Assembly: GCA_002329395.1 (NCBI GenBank)
Contig: DCTQ01000009.1
Location: forward strand, 73,818 to 85,568
DNA length: 11,751 bases
Reading direction: 5' to 3'
DNA from: Candidatus Avelusimicrobium alvi
Lineage (GTDB): Bacteria; Elusimicrobiota; Elusimicrobia; Elusimicrobiales; Elusimicrobiaceae
Part shown: positions 6,683-11,751 of the stretch, piece by piece
Numbering within the stretch: the first letter of the stretch is position 1
How the letters are laid out: every line of letters begins with the position of its first letter
Position numbers and translations under genes: made by a program
The notes under the pieces: model-generated
Seen by the model: the letters and a program-made list of their open reading frames with translations, nothing else
Told to the model about the DNA's origin: nothing
The model's database searches: none

Positions 6683-6784
6683 CGTCCGGCCGGACACGCG
6701 TCCCGGCCGTGCGGCGGTAAGCCGTTTGAAAAGCCGCCGAAGTTTTGCCGTCCGGCCCCCGCCGAAGGTGCGCGGGGGCCTTTT
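6683..6784 (+). promoter_or_regulatory. GC-rich structured leader before the lipoate ligase-family gene, possible attenuator
   Basis: The 108-base gap holds several potential hairpins. An intrinsic-terminator shape is formed by GGCCCCCGC (6754-6762) and GCGGGGGCC (6772-6780) followed by TTTT (6781-6784). A second hairpin pairs CGGCGG (6712-6717) with CCGCCG (6734-6739). A longer-range 8-bp stem pairs GGCCGGAC (6688-6695) with GTCCGGCC (6750-6757); it uses four bases of the terminator stem, so the two cannot form together. Mutually exclusive pairing is the hallmark of attenuators, but GC-rich DNA can produce it by chance. At minimum the 6754-6784 hairpin is a good terminator for the gcv operon. 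Confidence 0.5.
6754..6784 (+). terminator. Intrinsic terminator at the end of the gcv operon, 6 bases before the next start codon
   Basis: A perfect 9-bp stem, GGCCCCCGC (6754-6762) with GCGGGGGCC (6772-6780), encloses a 9-base loop and is followed by TTTT. It is unusual that the next gene begins at 6791: the only G-rich candidate ribosome-binding sequence for that gene (GGGGG 6774-6778) is buried in the 3' arm of the stem. Confidence 0.75.
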
Positions 6785-6790
6785 AAAACG

Positions 6791-7486
6791 ATGAATTTAA
6801 TTTTATCCGCCCCCGCACTAAACGTGTTTGAACAGATGGCGCTGGACGAAGAAATCGTCCGCGCGCGTCCGGACGCGCTGACCCTGCGCTTTTACCGCTG
6901 GACGGACGGCCCCGCCGTTACGTTCGGCTACGCGCAGTTTATAAGCGAGGTGCGCCGCGCGCTCCAAACGCGCGCCGCCGGACCGTATGCGCGCCGCCCG
7001 ACCGGCGGCGGGCTGGTGTTTCACGGGGAGGATTTGACGTTTTCTTTCGTGTTTCCTTCGCGTGAACGCCCTGCGGATATTTACAAAAAATTTCATTCCC
7101 TGGTACACGCCGAACTGGCGCGCCTGGGGGAAAAAGGACGCGTGTTTGACGCCAAACTGCCCGCCGGCGCGTATGCGCCCAGCGTGGGGCATACGGCAAG
7201 CGCGTGCTTTTCAAACCCGGTGGAGAACGATTTGCTGGCCGAAAACGGGGAAAAAATCCTCGGCGGCGCGCTGCGCCGTTTCGGTTCGGCGGTATTGTAT
7301 CAGGGGTCTTTGCAAACGCCCGGCGCGCGGACAAATCCCGTCTATAAAAACGCCGTTATTGCGGCGGTGCGGAATTATTTTGCGGCGGATTTACGCCCGC
7401 AGGGCGCGGACGGGGAACTGTTGGAACGGGCCCGGCGGCTGGCGCGGGAGCGGTATGCGTCGGCGGCGTGGACGGAGAAATTTTAA
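6791..7486 (+). CDS. Lipoate-protein ligase / octanoyltransferase family protein (BPL/LplA/LipB fold), short
   Basis: The family attaches lipoate or octanoate to lysines of carrier domains such as GcvH K63. The 231-aa product shows MALDE (16-20), RFYRW (33-37), TFGYAQ (44-49), the signature RRPTGGGLVFH (68-78), SACFSNPVENDLL (137-149) and the catalytic-type lysine K155 in GEKILGGALRR, then YQGSL (170-174). LplA-type ligases usually have an extra C-terminal domain (about 330 aa in total); this protein stops after the catalytic domain, closer to LipM-type octanoyltransferases or to two-part ligases. C139 in the ACF block could be the acyl-accepting cysteine of LipM-like transferases, so ligase and transferase cannot be separated here. 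The location directly after the gcv operon supports a role in loading H protein. No ordinary Shine-Dalgarno is seen, and a hairpin ends 10 bases before the ATG. The stop overlaps the next start (TAATG). Confidence 0.85.
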   Translation: MNLILSAPALNVFEQMALDEEIVRARPDALTLRFYRWTDGPAVTFGYAQFISEVRRALQTRAAGPYARRPTGGGLVFHGEDLTFSFVFPSRERPADIYKKFHSLVHAELARLGEKGRVFDAKLPAGAYAPSVGHTASACFSNPVENDLLAENGEKILGGALRRFGSAVLYQGSLQTPGARTNPVYKNAVIAAVRNYFAADLRPQGADGELLERARRLARERYASAAWTEKF

Positions 7487-8178
7487 TGGTGCGTGTTTTT
7501 AAACTCCTGCTGGCGTTTTTTCTGCTGCCTACCGCCGTACTTACGTGTGCGGAAACGGTGCGGATTTTGTTGGCCGTATTAGGGAATGTGGGGGCGGCCG
7601 TCAGCTTTATTATGGGCGTGCTGGTATACTGCGGGATTCATTACGGGTATTATAATTTTGCGCGCCCGTATGTGTTTGCGCACGAGATGACGCACGCGCT
7701 GGCCGCCTTATTGTGCGGGTGCCGCATTAAAGAAGTTTCCGTCGGGAGGGACAGCGGTTTTGTAAAAATGGACCGCTGCAATGCATTTGTCGTGCTGGCG
7801 CCGTACTTTGTGCCGGCGTACGTCCTTCTTACCGCCGGCGTATATTTGATAACGGATTTATTTGTGGATTTAACGCCGTACCGCCAGATTTTTCTGTTTG
7901 TAATCGGTTTTTTTACGGCGTTTCATTTCGTGCAAACCTTTAAAACGCTGTTTGAAGCCGACCAGCCCGATTTAAAACTCGCGGGCGGAAAGGTGTTTTC
8001 CGTCGTTATCATTACGCTGGCTAATCTGGTGGTGTTGGCGCTGGTGTTAAAGGCGCTGTTCCCGGAGACGGTTTTTTTGGCGCAAGGCGGTAAAAACGTG
8101 CTGGCGGGCACCGTAAACGTGTGGCGAATTATAGTAAACTATATAGTGGAGCAGGCTGTAAACGCCGCAAGCAAATGA
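7486..8178 (+). CDS. Multi-pass membrane protein with HEMTH zinc motif (M50-like peptidase candidate)
   Basis: The ATG at 7486 overlaps the preceding TAA by one base and follows GGAG (7474-7477) by 8 bases; a frame start at 7468 inside the previous gene is rejected. The 230-aa product is strongly hydrophobic, with likely membrane segments around residues 5-20, 25-55, 100-125, 134-152 and 168-192. H66-E67-M-T-H70 is an HExxH metalloprotease motif beside a hydrophobic stretch, and a later H147-F-V-Q-T-F-K segment followed by EADQPDL (157-163) could supply the third ligand (D159 or D162), as aspartate does in M50 site-2 proteases. The canonical NxxPxxxxDG block is not seen, so this would be a divergent M50-like protein or an inactive relative. 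If active, it would cleave within or near the inner membrane. It overlaps the AsmA-family gene by 4 bases (ATGA), suggesting coupled production. Membrane nature is firm; protease identity is moderate. Confidence 0.72.
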   Translation: MVRVFKLLLAFFLLPTAVLTCAETVRILLAVLGNVGAAVSFIMGVLVYCGIHYGYYNFARPYVFAHEMTHALAALLCGCRIKEVSVGRDSGFVKMDRCNAFVVLAPYFVPAYVLLTAGVYLITDLFVDLTPYRQIFLFVIGFFTAFHFVQTFKTLFEADQPDLKLAGGKVFSVVIITLANLVVLALVLKALFPETVFLAQGGKNVLAGTVNVWRIIVNYIVEQAVNAASK

Positions 8179-10484
8179 GTAAAAAGAACAAAAACAAAAA
8201 TAAAAAGAAGAAAGGCTTTTGGGCCTGGATTTGGTGGTTTTTCACATCGTGCTTCGTTTTAAGCCTGCGCACGGTGCTGTTTACCGTTATGTTTTTGCTG
8301 CTCATTGCGGCGGGGCTGTGGCTGCTTTTTTTAAAAACCTTTAACGCCCAGCATATCAGCGAACTGATTACCGAAGAACTCCAAAAACGCCTGGACCGCC
8401 CCGTTATCATCACGTCGCTGGACCTTAAATTTATCAATACCATTGAGCTGAAAGGATTTTCCGTGCTGGATACGGAAGGCGCACCGGGCCACGCCCTGCT
8501 GTCGGCCGAGTCCGTTACGCTGGAATTCAGGCTTTTGCCGCTTTTGGACCAGCAGCTGGTGATTGACGAAGTTTCGTTAAACGCGCCGCGCTTTAACGTG
8601 GTGCGCATGGCCGATGGCACGTATAATATGCCGCAAATCCGCTCCCCGCGCGAAAAATCCGTCTACACCAGCGAACTGACCGGCAAAAAGTTTACCGTCA
8701 GCGTGGAAGACTGGGCCGTGCATAACGGCGTGCTGAGCTATAAAGATTTAGCCACCGGCGTGTCGCACGCGATATACGGCCTTAACCTGCATTTTGAACG
8801 CCTGCGGTTTAACGAATTGTCCCGCTTCAAGGCCGAAATGGTGCTGCGCAACAAATGGGGGGATAATATTTCCGATATGGAAATTAAGGGGACGGGGCAC
8901 GTCAATTTCGCCGATTTTAACTGGAATAATTTTGCCCTGCGCAGCCTGCGCACCCAGGTGTTTTTGTTCCAAAAACCCGTGGACCTGCTGGTGGATTTGG
9001 ACAATCTGCGCACGCCGTATTTTAACGTAAAAGCCAGCGTGCCGGCGTTTGAAGGGAAGGATTTGTCGCTGTTCCACGCGGAAAAGGCGGAGTTTTCGCT
9101 CCCCAAGTCCGAAATTACGGCCAAAGGGATGCTGGATAAAGATTACCGGCTGTTAAAACTCACGCAGGTAACGGCTGCGGCGGCGGACGTAAAGCTCAGC
9201 GTGTCGGGCAGTTTGGATTTTACCAAGGCCCCGTACGCGGCGGACTTGCAGGCCTCCACCAATTTCTTTAATCTCGCGGGCAAAAACCGTTATTATCCGC
9301 CCGTGGGCCGCTATAAGCTGACGGGCCAGGCTTCCGCCGCGGCGACGATTACGCGCGCGGACGGCAAATATGCGCTTCCCCTGCTGACCGTGCAGGGCAA
9401 GGACGTATCCGGCCTGTTCTACGGGTTTAAAGCCGCGGGGGTGGACGGCGAATTCCAGGCCAAAAAGAACTTTGCCGATTTGTACGCGCTGACCACCGCG
9501 GGCAAAGTAACCGTCAGCAAATCCGTTTTTGACAAGCTGAATATGAGCGCCAGCTGGCGCAGAGGCAATTTGTATGCGTATATAGCGTCTACGGAGCTTA
9601 ACGGCGTGCCGTTTAAACTGAGCCTGTCGGTAAACAATTTAAAAAGCGCGCGCCGGAAAATCCGCACGTCTATTTATTGGAAGCATTTGGACCCGATGGC
9701 GTTTATTGCCACCGTGCGCGACTTTGTAGACGTAATCACCCCGCTGGTGAAAGGCGGCAAGTTTAAAGCGCCGGTGGAGGGGCCGCTGTCGTGGCTGCGC
9801 AACTTCCGCGACCGGCTGCCCGGTTTTATGCCCAATTTTGCGGGCAACCTTACGGCGGATACTTTTTCCACGCAGGTGCTGTCGGGCAACCGGTTCAGCG
9901 CGGAGTTTGATTTTACGGGTATGCGCGCGGGGATGAAAAACCTCTCCGGCCCGCTGGAAGCGCGCCTGGAAGGCGGCGTCATTCACCAAATGGAAAAACT
10001 GGCCGAAGAACAGCAGGCGCTCAACATCACTTTCCAGCCGTTTATTATGATGCACCGCATGGAACGCGCCGGAAGCTTTAAAGTGGGGCAGGTGCTTAAA
10101 GACGTGCCGTTTAACGATATGGCCGTGTCGGTGGATTTTAATAAAGGCCGTATGCAGATTAACAACGCCTACACGGCGGGGCCCAGCATTTCCGCCGCCG
10201 TAAGCGGATGGACCGACTGGGTGAACGAAAATTTTGATATCATTATATGGACGATGTTTAACAATACGTCGCGTTCCGGCGCGCTGGCCGAAAACCTGAC
10301 GGACGAATCCGGCAACCCGGCGCTGGCGTTTCGGGTAACGTCGTCTATGCTTAAACCCAAGCTGGAAATGCTGCGCGCCAAAAAGACCGGCGAAACCATC
10401 CGCGCCGCCCAGCAGAAAGGGCTGCAGACCGATTTTAAAGTAGCACAGGAATTTATCCAAGGAGATTTTCATGCCAAGAAATAA
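8175..10484 (+). CDS. AsmA-family envelope protein
   Basis: The ATG at 8175 overlaps the upstream stop in ATGA; an in-frame GTG at 8121 inside the previous gene is possible but less likely. The 769-aa product starts with a lysine/asparagine-rich cytoplasmic segment (residues 2-13), then an aromatic patch and one strong membrane anchor (about 26-53), followed by an exported, beta-rich body. The section after the anchor is typical of AsmA: a long helix (ISELITEELQKRLDRPV), I-E-L-K-G-F-S-V (90-97), ESVTLEFRLLPLLDQQLVI (112-130), then DEVSLNAPRFNVVRMADGTYN (131-151). The C-terminal part, after about 570, contains repeated strands and ends with a helix rich in K and R. AsmA-like proteins (for example YhdP and TamB) span the periplasm and are linked to phospholipid transport and outer-membrane homeostasis. 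It indicates a diderm cell. Its partner here is the M50-like protein encoded just upstream. The exact subfamily is not determined. Confidence 0.88.
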   Translation: MSKKNKNKNKKKKGFWAWIWWFFTSCFVLSLRTVLFTVMFLLLIAAGLWLLFLKTFNAQHISELITEELQKRLDRPVIITSLDLKFINTIELKGFSVLDTEGAPGHALLSAESVTLEFRLLPLLDQQLVIDEVSLNAPRFNVVRMADGTYNMPQIRSPREKSVYTSELTGKKFTVSVEDWAVHNGVLSYKDLATGVSHAIYGLNLHFERLRFNELSRFKAEMVLRNKWGDNISDMEIKGTGHVNFADFNWNNFALRSLRTQVFLFQKPVDLLVDLDNLRTPYFNVKASVPAFEGKDLSLFHAEKAEFSLPKSEITAKGMLDKDYRLLKLTQVTAAAADVKLSVSGSLDFTKAPYAADLQASTNFFNLAGKNRYYPPVGRYKLTGQASAAATITRADGKYALPLLTVQGKDVSGLFYGFKAAGVDGEFQAKKNFADLYALTTAGKVTVSKSVFDKLNMSASWRRGNLYAYIASTELNGVPFKLSLSVNNLKSARRKIRTSIYWKHLDPMAFIATVRDFVDVITPLVKGGKFKAPVEGPLSWLRNFRDRLPGFMPNFAGNLTADTFSTQVLSGNRFSAEFDFTGMRAGMKNLSGPLEARLEGGVIHQMEKLAEEQQALNITFQPFIMMHRMERAGSFKVGQVLKDVPFNDMAVSVDFNKGRMQINNAYTAGPSISAAVSGWTDWVNENFDIIIWTMFNNTSRSGALAENLTDESGNPALAFRVTSSMLKPKLEMLRAKKTGETIRAAQQKGLQTDFKVAQEFIQGDFHAKK

Positions 10485-11055
10485 TATGGACGTGCTGTGC
10501 CTCCTGCAAGAACACGGGGCCATTTTGGAAGGGCACTTTGTGATGCCCTCGGGCTTTCACAGCCAGACGTATATCCAAACGTCTCTTCTTTTGCAGCATC
10601 CCCATCTGGCCCAGCGCATTGCGGGGGCGCTGTCGGATAAATTCACGAAAAAAGCCGACGTCGTGATGGCGCTTACCCCGTCGGACTCCGTGCTGGCGCA
10701 GGAAGTGGCCCGCGCGCGCGGCGTACGCGCGATTTTCGCCTCCCGCACAGACGACGGCGAAATGATTTTAAAGCACAACTTTACCGTTAAAGAAGGCGAA
10801 AACGTGCTGATTGTGGACGACGTGGCCGTGTCCGGCCGGAAAATCAACAAAGCCATTGAGCTGGTGGGCAAGCTGGGCGGAAACGTAATCGGCGTGGGCG
10901 TGATTGTGGACCGCTCCATGGGATACCTGCCGCTGGCCGTGCCGCTGCGGGCGCTGTTGTCGTACCCGATGCAAACTTTTACGGCGAAAGAGTGCCCCCT
11001 CTGCGCCGCCAAAATTCCCTTCTCCGAAGTGGAAGAAACCAATAAGGGCAATTAA
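10471..11055 (+). CDS. pyrE: Orotate phosphoribosyltransferase-like protein with altered PRPP motifs
   Basis: OPRT converts orotate plus PRPP to orotidine 5'-phosphate in pyrimidine synthesis. The 194-aa product begins at the ATG at 10471, preceded by AAGGAG (10459-10464), inside the last 14 bases of the AsmA gene; a second ATG at 10486 is less well placed. It matches the short OPRT type: ILEGHFVMPSGFHSQTYIQ (18-36), GVRAIFASRTDDGEMILKH (84-102), VLIVDDV (112-118) and a CPLC tail motif (175-178). Odd points: the phosphoribosyl loop after the DD pair reads AVSGRK (119-124) rather than the usual TTGGS type, and the pyrophosphate-loop region reads ALTPSDSV (67-74) without the usual paired glycines. 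It may be a divergent true PyrE or a paralogue with changed activity. The remaining OPRT pattern is good, so family membership is secure and enzymatic function less so. Confidence 0.82.
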   Translation: MPRNNMDVLCLLQEHGAILEGHFVMPSGFHSQTYIQTSLLLQHPHLAQRIAGALSDKFTKKADVVMALTPSDSVLAQEVARARGVRAIFASRTDDGEMILKHNFTVKEGENVLIVDDVAVSGRKINKAIELVGKLGGNVIGVGVIVDRSMGYLPLAVPLRALLSYPMQTFTAKECPLCAAKIPFSEVEETNKGN

Positions 11056-11076
11056 ACGAACAGGATAAAAAACCGT

Positions 11077-11751
11077 ATGACAGAAATTAAACTCAAAGCA
11101 AAAGAAGAAAGACGGCTCCAGGCCGGACATTGGTGGGTGTTTTCCAACGAAATTGACGGGCTGGATACAACCATAGAACCCGGCACGCTGGTGTGCGTAA
11201 TGAGCCAGGAGGGCAAACAAGTGGGCATTGGGTTTTTCAACCCCCACAGCCTGATTGCCGTACGGTTGCTGATGAAAGGCGCCGGCGAACTGCCGGAAAA
11301 TTTCGTATTTGAAAACATTGATAACGCCTACACGTACCGCAAGGAAATCGGCGTGCGCAAATACGGGCGGATGTGCTACGGCGAGTCCGACCATATGCCG
11401 GGCCTGGTGATTGACCGCTACGGCGACGTACTGGTGATTGACGTACTGACCGCCGGGATGGAAAAATTAAAACCCGAAATCACCCAAGCCGTGCAGAAAA
11501 TTTTTAAACCCAAAGGCATTTATTACAAGAATGATAGTTCTTTCCGCGCCCTGGAGGGGCTGGGCAGCACGCCGGAAATCATCGGCGAAGTGCCCGAAGC
11601 CGTGGAGATTGAAGAAAACAAAGTAAAATACCTCGTGCCGCTTCGCGGCGGGCAGAAAACCGGGTTTTATTTTGACCAGCGCGAAAACCGCGAATTTTTA
11701 AAACCGTATTTTAAAGAAAAACTGGTGCTGGATTTATATTCCTACATCGGT
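11077..11751 (+). CDS. RlmI/RlmK-type class I SAM-dependent methyltransferase, 3' end missing
   Basis: The frame is open from the ATG at 11077 to the window edge, giving 225 residues without a stop. A weak AGGA (11062-11065) precedes the start. The N-terminal region is a PUA-like domain as in the COG1092 family (23S rRNA cytosine methyltransferases such as RlmI): RLQAGHWWVFSNEID (14-28), GIGFFNPHSLIAVRLL (50-65), then ESDHMPGLVIDRYGD (101-115). A linking segment with IYYKNDSSFRALEGLG follows, then the start of the methyltransferase domain with PLRGGQKTGFYFDQRENREF (188-207) and LVLDLYSYIG (216-225), corresponding to the family's V-L-D-L-F-C-Y-T-G SAM loop. The catalytic region lies beyond the edge. 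It is 21 bases after pyrE on the same strand and probably cotranscribed. The target base cannot be read from the visible part. Confidence 0.92.
   Translation, partial: MTEIKLKAKEERRLQAGHWWVFSNEIDGLDTTIEPGTLVCVMSQEGKQVGIGFFNPHSLIAVRLLMKGAGELPENFVFENIDNAYTYRKEIGVRKYGRMCYGESDHMPGLVIDRYGDVLVIDVLTAGMEKLKPEITQAVQKIFKPKGIYYKNDSSFRALEGLGSTPEIIGEVPEAVEIEENKVKYLVPLRGGQKTGFYFDQRENREFLKPYFKEKLVLDLYSYIG

Noticed and set aside
6026..6697. Minus-strand open frame (223 codons) opposite gcvPB
   Set aside because: It overlaps the PLP-lysine region of gcvPB, whose protein sequence is fully conserved on the plus strand.
8175..8216. A-rich start of the AsmA gene (AAAAAC-type runs) as a phase-variable slippage tract
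   Set aside because: The runs are 5 bases or shorter and broken by C, T and G. They simply encode a Lys/Asn-rich cytoplasmic tail.
9639..10523. Long minus-strand open frame (294 codons) opposite the AsmA gene and the pyrE start
   Set aside because: It is a shadow of the AsmA reading frame, has a biased H/R/F composition, no domain motif, and spans two genes with good sense-strand evidence.
1..11751. CRISPR arrays, tRNA genes, insertion sequences, phage or toxin-antitoxin genes
   Set aside because: No regularly spaced repeats, cloverleaf-like segments, transposase motifs or small paired toxin genes were recognised on either strand. Nearly all the sequence is accounted for by the listed genes.

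Overview
The window looks like the chromosome of a diderm (Gram-negative-type) bacterium. The evidence is an AsmA-family envelope protein, a signal-peptide-bearing exported protein, GC-rich coding DNA with AT-rich gaps, and dense operons with overlapping starts and stops. Base composition and gene content would fit an Elusimicrobiota-like lineage, but this is a low-confidence guess: no rRNA or other marker gene is present. I see no phage, transposon, CRISPR or toxin-antitoxin genes, and most of the window is housekeeping metabolism.

Left end (1-1566): the 3' part of a single-domain chromate-transporter-family (ChrA/CHR) protein comes first. After an AT-rich gap with a clear sigma70-type promoter comes a small exported protein that reads as a catalytically dead trypsin-like fold. 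Two back-to-back hairpin terminators separate it from a convergent gene, a YgjP-type zinc metallopeptidase on the minus strand.

Centre (2308-6790): a perfect 11-bp inverted repeat sits in the 63-bp divergent promoter region between the metallopeptidase gene and the glycine cleavage operon gcvT-gcvH-gcvPA-gcvPB. The operon encodes the T protein, the lipoyl carrier H protein and the two-subunit P protein, i.e. glycine decarboxylation with transfer of the methylene group to tetrahydrofolate. The L protein (dihydrolipoamide dehydrogenase) is not in the window. A perfect 12-bp hairpin lies between gcvH and gcvPA. A GC-rich 108-nt leader with competing hairpins lies between gcvPB and the next gene.

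Right end (6791-11751): a tightly packed same-strand cluster encodes a short lipoate ligase/octanoyltransferase-family protein, a multi-pass membrane protein with an HEMTH zinc motif (M50-like), a 769-aa AsmA-family protein, an orotate-phosphoribosyltransferase-like protein with altered PRPP motifs, and the 5' part of an RlmI-type methyltransferase that runs off the window. The lipoyl-transfer enzyme beside the glycine cleavage operon makes biochemical sense, since H protein must be lipoylated. The other cluster members have no obvious shared pathway.

No clearly new system is visible. The points most worth a second look are the pseudo-protease, the divergent palindrome, the possible attenuator before the ligase gene, the M50-like/AsmA pair and the divergent PyrE-like protein.
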